From Emticicia aquatica (lineage in GTDB: Bacteria > Bacteroidota > Bacteroidia > Cytophagales > Spirosomataceae): a stretch of 64,000 bases of DNA. The notes under the pieces were generated by a model. It ran no database searches, had not been told where the DNA came from, and was given only the letters and a program-made list of their open reading frames with translations. The position numbers and the translations under genes were made by a program. This document shows, one piece after another, positions 9,146 to 17,153 of the stretch. The stretch is from positions 930,001 through 994,000 of the forward strand of contig NZ_CAKLPY010000001.1 of NCBI RefSeq assembly GCF_923079645.1. Direction: 5' to 3'. Position 1 is the stretch's first letter, and each line of letters starts with the position of its first letter.

Positions 9146-11125
9146 CTAAATATCTTCAATTCTGAATAAATGGAACGGCAAGATATTAGGGTCGAGTTCA
9201 ACAAAATTGGTATCACCTTTCCAAATATATGTTGCTCCCGAAATTAAGTCGTGTACACGATAATTTTCCCATTCATTTTTGCCAATTTTCCAAAGTGGAA
9301 TCTTTACAAAACCGCCTTGTCGATTATAACCATCCAAACTTGTGATACACAAGATACGATTTCCATTACTTGCAGTTTTCAAATAAGCCAACAATTGGTC
9401 ATTGTCAATTTGGCAAAAATCAATATTATTGGTGCTATGGAAAGCGGTATTTTCCTTACGAATTTTGTTTACTTGCGTAATAATGTATGTTAATTTATTG
9501 CGGTGTTCCCAATTCCACCATTTGATTTCGTATTTTTCAGAGAAAGCATATTCTTCTTTGCCAGGATATGGTGCATGGTAGAGGTATTCGTATGTTGGCC
9601 CAAAAATTCCGTAATTTCCCACAAGTGTTGCGGCCATAAAATAACGAATCAAAAACAACGGTTCATGCCCAGTTTGGAGCATATAAGGGTCAATGTCATG
9701 CGTATTTGGCCAAAAATTTGGTCGAAAATAATCTTTCATTTCTCCCTTTGTCAATTCGGTCATGTACTGCGTTATTTCAGCTTTTGTGGTACGCCAAACG
9801 TAATAAGTATAAGATTGCGTATAGCCTAATTTAGCCAATTGTTGCATTACTTTTGGCTTAGTAAATGCTTCAGCCAAGAAAATCATATCAGGATAATCCT
9901 TTTTGATTTCGGCAATTACCCATTCCCAAAACACAAAAGATTTGGTATGCGGATTATCAACACGAATGATTTTTACACCCCATTCAGCCCAAGTTGTCAT
10001 TACTGATTTTAATTCTTGCCAGAGGTTTTTCCAATCTTCAGTTTCAAAATTTACTGGGTAAATATCTTGGTATTTTTTTGGCGGATTTTCCGCATATTTT
10101 ATTGTACCGTCTGGTAAAATTTTGAACCAATCGGGATGTTCTTTAACCCAAGGATGGTCAGGAGAACACTGGATTGCTAAATCCATGGCAATTTCGATGT
10201 CATATTCTTTACAGGCTTCAATCAAATGTTTGAAATCTGCTAAATTGCCTAATTCAGAATGTATAGCTGTGTGCCCGCCTTCTTCCGAACCAATGCCGTA
10301 AGGAACGCCAGCATCTCCTTCTTCAGCATTTACTGTATTATTTTTGCCTTTTCTGTGAGTTTTTCCAATTGGATGAACAGGAGGGAGGTAAAGCACATCA
10401 AAACCCATTTCGGCGATTCGAGGCAATAATACTTCCACATCTTTAAAAGTACCATGTTTACCAATTTCTCGTGAAGCCGAGCGTGGAAACATAGAATACC
10501 ATGCAGAAAAACCCGCTTTTTGACGGTCAACATAAAGTTTTAACTCTTGGTAACGAAAAGCCGATTGGCGTTCGGGATATTTAGTAAGCCATTCGAGCAT
10601 TTGGTCACTCATCGCAATTTGGATGGCTTCTTCGTAGCGGCTGTCATTTGGAAAATAACCAGCTTTCATGGCTTTTGCTGCTTCTTGAATGGCTTTTTTA
10701 TCATCGCCTTTTGCGAGTTTTGCCATATTATTCAAGAAAATTTCCCCTTGCATAATTTCTACTACAAGTCTTTGTCCATCACGAACTTTTAGTTCAACTT
10801 CATGTTGCCAACTTGCAATATGGTCAACCCAAGCTTCTACTGTATAAGTGTAAAAACCTTGTTTTTCGGCAAGAAAACGACCAACCCAACGGTCATTACC
10901 CATATCTGACATGATTACTTCACTCCAATTTTTATCAGATTCATGCTTAAAAAGTAACCGAGCTGCTAGATTGTCGTGACCATCAATAATGACGTCTGCT
11001 TCAACGGTAATAATTTCATTCACAATTGCTTTTGTAGCGAAGCGACCACCATCAATTTCGGGGCTAACACGCTCAACAATTGCACGACTTTGACCAGAAG
11101 TAGGAAAAGGGAAATGATTTTTCAT
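9146..11125 (-). CDS. glgE: Alpha-1,4-glucan:maltose-1-phosphate maltosyltransferase
   Basis: A 659-residue GH13 enzyme, full length for GlgE. The N-terminal region carries the DUF3416-type beta domain (residues 1-120) and the helical insertion (130-205), then the (beta/alpha)8 barrel. Asp390 in IIRVDNPHTK is the catalytic nucleophile, Glu419 in FLAEAF the acid/base, and Asp477 in NTHDID the transition-state stabiliser. GlgE adds maltose from maltose-1-phosphate to alpha-glucan, the last polymerising step of the trehalose-to-glycogen route. The usual partners treS, pep2 and glgB are not in this window. The ATG start at 11125 gives a normal N-terminus. Confidence 0.93.
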   Translation of the reverse strand: MKNHFPFPTSGQSRAIVERVSPEIDGGRFATKAIVNEIITVEADVIIDGHDNLAARLLFKHESDKNWSEVIMSDMGNDRWVGRFLAEKQGFYTYTVEAWVDHIASWQHEVELKVRDGQRLVVEIMQGEIFLNNMAKLAKGDDKKAIQEAAKAMKAGYFPNDSRYEEAIQIAMSDQMLEWLTKYPERQSAFRYQELKLYVDRQKAGFSAWYSMFPRSASREIGKHGTFKDVEVLLPRIAEMGFDVLYLPPVHPIGKTHRKGKNNTVNAEEGDAGVPYGIGSEEGGHTAIHSELGNLADFKHLIEACKEYDIEIAMDLAIQCSPDHPWVKEHPDWFKILPDGTIKYAENPPKKYQDIYPVNFETEDWKNLWQELKSVMTTWAEWGVKIIRVDNPHTKSFVFWEWVIAEIKKDYPDMIFLAEAFTKPKVMQQLAKLGYTQSYTYYVWRTTKAEITQYMTELTKGEMKDYFRPNFWPNTHDIDPYMLQTGHEPLFLIRYFMAATLVGNYGIFGPTYEYLYHAPYPGKEEYAFSEKYEIKWWNWEHRNKLTYIITQVNKIRKENTAFHSTNNIDFCQIDNDQLLAYLKTASNGNRILCITSLDGYNRQGGFVKIPLWKIGKNEWENYRVHDLISGATYIWKGDTNFVELDPNILPFHLFRIEDI

Positions 11126-11340
11126 AAATTAAAGTAAAAGTACTAATGAGGTCAGAAATGCCATTTTTAGGTATAAATAACTATATAAATGGTCATTTAT
11201 AGGCAAAACAAACTTCAATAGTTTCAATGATTCATCAATTAGGTTAAAGAAATATTCCTCAAATTTCTTTTTTTTTCTTCTAAGAAACAAGTTTAGCACG
11301 AAGTTTGCAAACACTCAATCATATTCAAATAAAAAAAAAC

Positions 11341-11892
11341 ATGAAAAAAGTATTGTTATCTGCAACTCTTACTGCTATTAGTTTAAGTTTTACTTTTGCT
11401 AATACTAACAAAGGTAATGTTGTTTCAACGGCAACACCTAAAGAAAAATCCGATAAAATTATCATTATTTCAAAATCCAACAATGAGCAATCTAACAATG
11501 TACAAACAAGTAAATCTCGTGTAATGATTGAGGAGATTGAAAACGATGATTTAGGTTTGGGCGGCACTTCAAGTACAAGAGAAATTGAAGTGGTGAGTAC
11601 AAAATTTAATGATGACAATTTTGTTTACGTGCGAGAGAAAAAAGATTTGATTGGGTACGCTTTGCAATTTGGCTCTTTTTCAGACCTAAAAACTGCCAAA
11701 GAATATGCCCTTAAAATTGCACAAAAAGGAGATGCCGAGAAAAAACAACTATTTATTTATACCGTAAATAATTCCGAAAAGGTTTTATACAAAGTATATT
11801 TTGGTTTGTTGAAATCAGATGAGTCGGCTCGTGAAAAGCAAAGAACTTTTCTTGCTTTAGGTTATTCACCTTTTGTCAAAGAATTTAGATAA
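11341..11892 (+). CDS. Secreted SPOR-domain protein (paralogue 1, without barrel domain)
   Basis: The reading frame opens at 11305, but the ATG at 11341 begins a proper signal peptide (MKKVLLSATLTAISLSFTFA), so I use it: 183 residues. After a low-complexity linker, the last ~80 residues (IGYALQFGSFSDL... to SPFVKEF) form a SPOR domain, which in other proteins binds glycan strands stripped of peptides at division sites. The linker motif RVMIEEIENDD resembles KVKVQEIQGDD of the next gene, and the two C-terminal domains align throughout, so these are tandem paralogues. This copy has no double-psi barrel remnant. Confidence 0.75.
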   Translation: MKKVLLSATLTAISLSFTFANTNKGNVVSTATPKEKSDKIIIISKSNNEQSNNVQTSKSRVMIEEIENDDLGLGGTSSTREIEVVSTKFNDDNFVYVREKKDLIGYALQFGSFSDLKTAKEYALKIAQKGDAEKKQLFIYTVNNSEKVLYKVYFGLLKSDESAREKQRTFLALGYSPFVKEFR

Positions 11893-11915
11893 AATATTTG
11901 TTTTTTTAATCTAAG

Positions 11916-11949
11916 AAAACTTACATATTGGTTTATGTGAGTTTTTTTT
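11916..11949 (+). terminator. Rho-independent terminator after SPOR paralogue 1
   Basis: Hairpin AAAACTTACATA (11916-11927) with TATGTGAGTTTT (11934-11945), one G-U pair, six-base loop, then a T run to 11949. It starts 24 bases after the stop codon and separates the two SPOR paralogues into different transcripts. Confidence 0.75.
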
Positions 11950-12033
11950 GTTAATAGAATCTTTTGGCACGCTATTTGAGGAAAGTTATTTAGAATGAAA
12001 GAAATTATAAATAACTCATAAAGTAACAATCCT

Positions 12034-12780
12034 ATGAAAGCACATTTTACTCATTTATTTGGAGCCATTTTGACAATTTTGGCTCTTGAAAGTCAGGCAC
12101 AAGATATTACAGCGAGTTTATCAGATGACCTTGGAATTGGTGAAGTTTCGGCAATGAAAGATTCAAAAACAGCTATATCGTTTAATAAAAAAGTAAAATT
12201 AACAAATACGGAAAACGGAAAATCTGTTGTAGTCAGAATCAATGACCGTGTAAAAAGCACAGAAAATAATTCACTCGCAAGCATTACAAAAAGTACGATG
12301 GATGAAATTGGAGTTAAGTCCAATAAGACCAAAGTTAAAGTACAAGAGATTCAAGGCGATGATGAAATTGAGCGTTTTTGGGCAACCGCAGATGCTTCAA
12401 CATCTAAATCAATAACTGCCGCTCCAACAGCATTCAAAAAGATAGTTAAGGAAAAAGAAGTTGAAGTAGAAACAAGTAAATTGGAAGGCTTTGATATTAA
12501 TCATGTTTATGACCTCAATGGTAAAATAAAAGATTTATCAGGGTTTGGTTTACAAATTGCAGCATTTAGCCAACTGAAAGCTGCTAAAGATTTTGCAACC
12601 AAATTGACTAAAAATGGGGAAGCTGAAATTGAGAAAATATTTATTCAGGTAAGTAAATCGGCTGATAAACCAATGGTCTATCGTGTGGTTTACGGATTAT
12701 TTGAAGATGAAGCCAATGCAAAGGATTCTCAAAAGAAAATGGAGAATCTTGGTTATAATTCATTTGTGAAAGGGTTCTAA
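12034..12780 (+). CDS. RlpA-like protein: degenerate double-psi beta-barrel plus SPOR domain
   Basis: A 248-residue exported protein (signal peptide about residues 1-22). Residues ~35-105 contain KVKLTNTENGKSVVVRINDR followed by a segment ending KTKVKVQEI, which match the second half of the RlpA double-psi barrel. The usual first half, with the GxASYY and TANGE-type motifs and catalytic Asp, is missing or unrecognisable, and the canonical GPF after NDR is replaced by VKS. Residues ~168-248 are a SPOR domain. RlpA is a lytic transglycosylase acting on naked glycan at septa in some bacteria; this copy is more likely a binding or structural protein. It is a tandem paralogue of the preceding gene. 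Confidence 0.75.
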   Translation: MKAHFTHLFGAILTILALESQAQDITASLSDDLGIGEVSAMKDSKTAISFNKKVKLTNTENGKSVVVRINDRVKSTENNSLASITKSTMDEIGVKSNKTKVKVQEIQGDDEIERFWATADASTSKSITAAPTAFKKIVKEKEVEVETSKLEGFDINHVYDLNGKIKDLSGFGLQIAAFSQLKAAKDFATKLTKNGEAEIEKIFIQVSKSADKPMVYRVVYGLFEDEANAKDSQKKMENLGYNSFVKGF

Positions 12781-12894
12781 TCTAAATTTGTCAGGAAAGA
12801 CGAATTTCACAATGTTTTCTTTTATTGGTTAATTAATTTTAACGGATAATTGAAGACCAATTGAAAAGTCATAAATTGGCGGATTTATGACTTG

Positions 12895-12920
12895 CTCCCC
12901 TCGAAAGAGGGGAGTTTTTT
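12895..12920 (+). terminator. Rho-independent terminator after the RlpA-like gene
   Basis: Perfect GC-rich stem CTCCCCTC/GAGGGGAG (12895-12902 and 12907-12914) with a GAAA tetraloop, followed by TTTTTT. It is the strongest intrinsic terminator in the window and lies about 115 bases after the stop codon. Confidence 0.9.
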
Positions 12921-12990
12921 GGTTTATGGTGCAATCTTTTTCTGCCCAACTTCGTCTAATATGTATTTACTATTCAAGTAATATTCACAG

Positions 12991-14244
12991 ATGCGTTTCA
13001 TTGTAATTATTAGTTTTTATTTAATATTTCAAAATGTGGCATTTTCGCAAGAATCTTTGCCAGGAACTCCTGTTATTTGTCATTTTTCAGAAGAAAATAG
13101 TTTTACTCAAATTCTACCCGAAGATTTTACGACAGGAAATGCTCGTTTGACAGCAACATCAAATATTGAAGTTACCTACATTGATTTTCCTGAACAAGCT
13201 AAAATAGCCTTTGAAAAAGCAGTTTCAAATTGGGAAAAATATTTAATTTCTTCCCAAACAATTCGTCTTAAAGCTACTTGGTCAACAAATCTTACTTCGA
13301 CTACATTGGCGTCAACTGGTGCAACTCGAATCTATAAGAATTTCACAAATGCTCCTTATTCAAACGTTTGGTATCCTGTTCCATTAGCTGAAGCTTTGTC
13401 TGGGAAAGAACTCAATGCTGGTGAATATGACATAGATTTGTCAATCAATAGTAAAATTAATTGGTATTATGGGGTTGATGCAAAGGCCCAAACTGGTAAA
13501 TACGACTTGGTTACGGTTTTGATGCACGAAATTGCTCATGGATTAGGATTTTCTTCGTCGATGAGCATTGTCAATAATGATACACAAGGGCAATATGGGC
13601 AGTCAGGAAGTGCCTTTGTATTTGATGTTTTTATGCAAGATTCAGGAAAAGTAAAATTAACAAATACTGGTATTTACGGTAATCCCTCATTAGACCTGAA
13701 AAAAACTTTAACTAGCAATGCTCTCTACTTTGGAGCCAAAAATCCTAAATTAGCTAATGCTTTACCACGTCTTTATGCACCATCGCCATTTAAAGATGGG
13801 TCAAGTTTTTCACATTTTGATGAAAGTACTTATCCAGCAGGCACCGCAAATTCGCTGATGTCACCAAGTATTAGAGCGGCAGAGGTAAACCAAAACCCTG
13901 GTGATTTATTACTTAATTGTCTCAATGAAATGGGTTGGCAAATCAATGGATTGAAGGGATATGTTGTAACTGATACAGAAATCATTACAGAAGAAAACTA
14001 TGATATAAAAGTGTTTCCTAATCCTTTTGAAGGACTTCTCAATATCACAATTCCCGACCAAAATCAACCGAGAGTAGTAAAAGTAGAATTGCTAAATAAT
14101 TTGGGTCAAATAGTGCAAACAGCTGAAAATCAAGATATTACAGTTGGAACAACAATACTTAATGTAAATGATTTACCAGGTGGAATTTATTTCTTACGGA
14201 TTTTAGACAATAGTAAAGTGACAGTAAAGAAATTAGTAAAATAA
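12991..14244 (+). CDS. Secreted zinc metalloprotease with type IX secretion C-terminal sorting domain
   Basis: A 417-residue protein with an N-terminal signal peptide (FYLIFQNVAFSQ), a catalytic domain carrying the zincin motif HEIAHGLGF (His179, Glu180, His183, Gly186), and a last ~80 residues typical of a type A T9SS sorting domain (VFPNPFEG, NNLGQIVQ, LPGGIYFLRI, KKLVK). So it is exported by Sec, moved across the outer membrane by the T9SS, and released or attached at the surface. The third zinc ligand is not obvious after the motif. Substrate unknown. It is convergent with the acyltransferase gene, with only 2 bases between stops. Confidence 0.85.
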   Translation: MRFIVIISFYLIFQNVAFSQESLPGTPVICHFSEENSFTQILPEDFTTGNARLTATSNIEVTYIDFPEQAKIAFEKAVSNWEKYLISSQTIRLKATWSTNLTSTTLASTGATRIYKNFTNAPYSNVWYPVPLAEALSGKELNAGEYDIDLSINSKINWYYGVDAKAQTGKYDLVTVLMHEIAHGLGFSSSMSIVNNDTQGQYGQSGSAFVFDVFMQDSGKVKLTNTGIYGNPSLDLKKTLTSNALYFGAKNPKLANALPRLYAPSPFKDGSSFSHFDESTYPAGTANSLMSPSIRAAEVNQNPGDLLLNCLNEMGWQINGLKGYVVTDTEIITEENYDIKVFPNPFEGLLNITIPDQNQPRVVKVELLNNLGQIVQTAENQDITVGTTILNVNDLPGGIYFLRILDNSKVTVKKLVK

Positions 14245-14246
14245 GT

Positions 14247-15347
14247 TTAATAACTAAATTTATCTTTCCATTTATTGATTGGTTTTTCAATCAAATACCA
14301 CGAAATACTTGCGACAGCAATCGTAATTAGGTAGAGAAAAATAATTTTTAAAGTCATATTTCCGTCAATCGTAGGTAATTTATTGAGCAATTTAATGACG
14401 GGGTTAGAAGGTGAATTATGATAATGATTATAGATAAATTTGTGGTAAATATAAATTCCGTAGCTAATTCGTCCGAGATAAACACTGATATTGTTTTCTA
14501 ACAAAGTCTTCGTAACGCCACCAAATCCATAAACGGCATTTCCGACCAAAAAAAGTGAGAATAAAGACTCAAAAAGTCGTAGAAAAACTACTGTGATAAT
14601 ATTATGCCCTTCGGGAAATTGTTTTCCCCAAATCACAATTCCAATGTATAATATTAAGCTCAATGCTAGCAAAAATTTATTTGTAATGAATGTTTTTACT
14701 TGCTCGTTTTTATTGAAATAGAAATATGCAAGCAAACCTCCCATTCCGAAAGCATCTAAGCAAGTGGGCATTAATACATACGGAGTCATCCATTCTGTAC
14801 CATTCAAATAGAAAAATAATCGTAATGCAACTGAAAAAATGATAAAACCAATTAATATTTTGGTCAAATAGCGTTTCGGTACAAAGAAAATAATGAAAGG
14901 GAAAAACAAGTAAAATTGCTCTTCTACTGCTAATGACCATAGATGGTCGCTCGAACCAAGCCAAGTTTGTTTAATTGCAATATAAATATTGGTAGAATAG
15001 GTTAGATACCACCAAATTTTTTCTCGGACAGGCTCAACATTCAAGATAAATAAAACCAGAATAGTCAGGTAATAAATTGGGAAAATTCTGACTGTTCGAC
15101 GAATAAAAAACTGTTTTAGTGAAAATTTATGTGACCGTTGTAGGTTGGAATCTTTTTCTTTGGCTTGCAATAAAATTCGGGTAATGAGAAACCCACTTAA
15201 AACGAAAAACATACAAACACCTAAATAACTTATTGGAAATTGGAGTGCATCGCCTGACCAATGGTCAACTAAAACCATCGAAACGGCAATAAATCGTAGG
15301 CCATCCAATTGCCTTAAATAAGAAGTGTTGGGTATGTTTTGTGTCAT
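14247..15347 (-). CDS. Acyltransferase 3 family (OafA/YrhL-like) membrane protein
   Basis: The frame opens at a TTG at 15401, but the ATG at 15347 places the family's hallmark LRQLDGLRFIAVSMVLVDHW right at the N-terminus, as usual; 366 residues. About ten transmembrane helices follow, with GVCMFFVLSGFLIT, RRTVRIFPIYY and SLAVEEQFYLFFP, all conserved in acyltransferase-3 proteins. These enzymes O-acylate sugars of lipopolysaccharide, capsule or exported glycans at the cytoplasmic membrane. It directly follows a large membrane protein of glycan-related appearance, suggesting a shared surface-polysaccharide role. Confidence 0.88.
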   Translation of the reverse strand: MTQNIPNTSYLRQLDGLRFIAVSMVLVDHWSGDALQFPISYLGVCMFFVLSGFLITRILLQAKEKDSNLQRSHKFSLKQFFIRRTVRIFPIYYLTILVLFILNVEPVREKIWWYLTYSTNIYIAIKQTWLGSSDHLWSLAVEEQFYLFFPFIIFFVPKRYLTKILIGFIIFSVALRLFFYLNGTEWMTPYVLMPTCLDAFGMGGLLAYFYFNKNEQVKTFITNKFLLALSLILYIGIVIWGKQFPEGHNIITVVFLRLFESLFSLFLVGNAVYGFGGVTKTLLENNISVYLGRISYGIYIYHKFIYNHYHNSPSNPVIKLLNKLPTIDGNMTLKIIFLYLITIAVASISWYLIEKPINKWKDKFSY

Positions 15348-15404
15348 TATTATTGAAGATTTTCTTCTAAGAATAAAAAATTGAAATATAAAATCTTTCA
15401 ATTT

Positions 15405-17102
15405 TTACCAGTTTTGTTGTGTTTTTTCTTTTTTTAAGGCAACAATATCAATAACTTGGTTTGTCCAAGAAATAGTTTTTATGCCATTTTGAACTAATAC
15501 TTGTCCAATTCGGTATTTACCATCATTGAAATAGAATTTATCGATTTCAGCCGTAAAGTTATCAACTTTAAGTATATTATTAACTAAAAAATTGCGGTCT
15601 AAATAAGCTTTTTTTCCTAAACCACTAATTTTTGTTGGACATAAATATACATCTTTTGCAGATTTTAGAATAAAATATAATCCAGCTTCAGGCGAGGTCA
15701 GGTTGATTGAAAAATCAGTTTGTTTGTTATAAAGTTGATAGTTTGTTGGTTTATCTTTGATTCGTAAATTTATTTTTAATGTATCAATTGGGCGAGATAA
15801 GTCATTAATCAAGTTGTCAAAGAATGTTTTGTGTGGACGTTGTAATTTTGCCATAATACCTTGTGTTGGAAATGATTTCTCGCTCACTTGTTGTACAAAT
15901 TGCTCGCAAATTCGTTCTTGATTTAAGTATCTAATGTTCTGATAATCAGCAATATAAGTGTAAAAATTAAACAAAATACTTACTAAAACTGATAGAAGAA
16001 TAAAGTTGTTTCTATATTTTATTGAAAAAGAATTAACCGCTACAAAATAGAAAATAACTAAGGTCAAAATAGAGTATATTTTATATTTACTGGTCAATAA
16101 GATACCAATTCCGAACGAAATACGAGCCAATACGATTCCAACACAAGTTACGCCAATAAACATCAAACAAGAGAGTAAGAACAAATCGTTATTTTTTTGT
16201 TCAATGTTGTACTTTTTGAATATTACTTGATAAGCAAATAATACAATAAATAAAATCAAAAGTAAGCCTACAGCCATTGATAAATCAAGATGTTTATTCA
16301 AATCAATGAACGACGAATCAATGGCACTTCCAAAGGTAGCAAATAAGCCTTTTACCAATAAATTTACATCAGAAACATTCAGGCTTGCCGCTTTATCAGG
16401 GTTTTTCTCAAAGCCATAAAAAAAACTAACTAAAAATAAAATAGAACTACCTATCCAAATTAAAAAATGCTTTTTTTGCTTTTGAAATAGCAAAATTACA
16501 CAGCCTATTAGTGGAATAATGATACCATTACTACTTGTAAATATTCCTAAAAAACAAGAAAAAAGGGCAAAATATAAGTAATAATTATGTTTCTTTTCGA
16601 TAGAAAAAACGAGGAAATAAAATGTTAGAAAAGCGAAGAAAATTACGCCAAAATTTTGAATTGATGCCATCCCCCAAAACGTATTTTCAAATAAACCAAC
16701 ATTGAAAATAAGGAATGAAATAGGTGTAAAAGCAATAAGAGGAAATTTGTATTTTTTTGATAAATTATAAAAAAGAATATGAATGCCAATTAATGCCAAA
16801 ATACCCAGCACCATGAGTAATTTCAAATCTAAAGTTCCCTGTATTTGGTAAATAAACCAAGCGGATATCCTGGTTAAGAAAATTCGATGTTCGTTGTGTT
16901 GAGCAAATAAAATTTTTAATTTTTCACTCATTGAATCGGTTTGGAACATTTGAGCAAGAGAATTCCGAACCGCAAAATCGTCCCAATGAGGGATATTAAC
17001 TGCATATTTTTGAAATGATAGCCAGAAAATAAGTATTGGAGTAATAATTAAGCAAAAAGCAAATATATTTTTAAGAGAAAAAAAAAGCCTCAATTTGAGC
17101 AT
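15405..17102 (-). CDS. Large polytopic membrane protein, possibly a GT-C type glycosyltransferase
   Basis: A 565-residue protein with one N-terminal helix, a first extracytoplasmic loop holding PHWDDF and HNEHRIFLTR, about ten more helices to residue ~400, and a soluble C-terminal domain of ~150 residues. An acidic motif in the first loop next to an aromatic-basic motif is the layout of GT-C lipid-phosphosugar glycosyltransferases, but I do not recognise a named family, so this is an inference. It lies 57 bases before the acyltransferase gene on the same strand. Confidence 0.55.
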   Translation of the reverse strand: MLKLRLFFSLKNIFAFCLIITPILIFWLSFQKYAVNIPHWDDFAVRNSLAQMFQTDSMSEKLKILFAQHNEHRIFLTRISAWFIYQIQGTLDLKLLMVLGILALIGIHILFYNLSKKYKFPLIAFTPISFLIFNVGLFENTFWGMASIQNFGVIFFAFLTFYFLVFSIEKKHNYYLYFALFSCFLGIFTSSNGIIIPLIGCVILLFQKQKKHFLIWIGSSILFLVSFFYGFEKNPDKAASLNVSDVNLLVKGLFATFGSAIDSSFIDLNKHLDLSMAVGLLLILFIVLFAYQVIFKKYNIEQKNNDLFLLSCLMFIGVTCVGIVLARISFGIGILLTSKYKIYSILTLVIFYFVAVNSFSIKYRNNFILLSVLVSILFNFYTYIADYQNIRYLNQERICEQFVQQVSEKSFPTQGIMAKLQRPHKTFFDNLINDLSRPIDTLKINLRIKDKPTNYQLYNKQTDFSINLTSPEAGLYFILKSAKDVYLCPTKISGLGKKAYLDRNFLVNNILKVDNFTAEIDKFYFNDGKYRIGQVLVQNGIKTISWTNQVIDIVALKKEKTQQNW

Positions 17103-17153
17103 AAATTAAATAAATCTGATGATGTAAAAGAATGTTTGTTTGGCTTTTACGGC

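Noticed and set aside
11129-11314. Minus-strand open frame upstream of glgE
   Set aside because: Short, poly-Lys and Leu-rich, in the region that should hold the glgE promoter; looks like chance.
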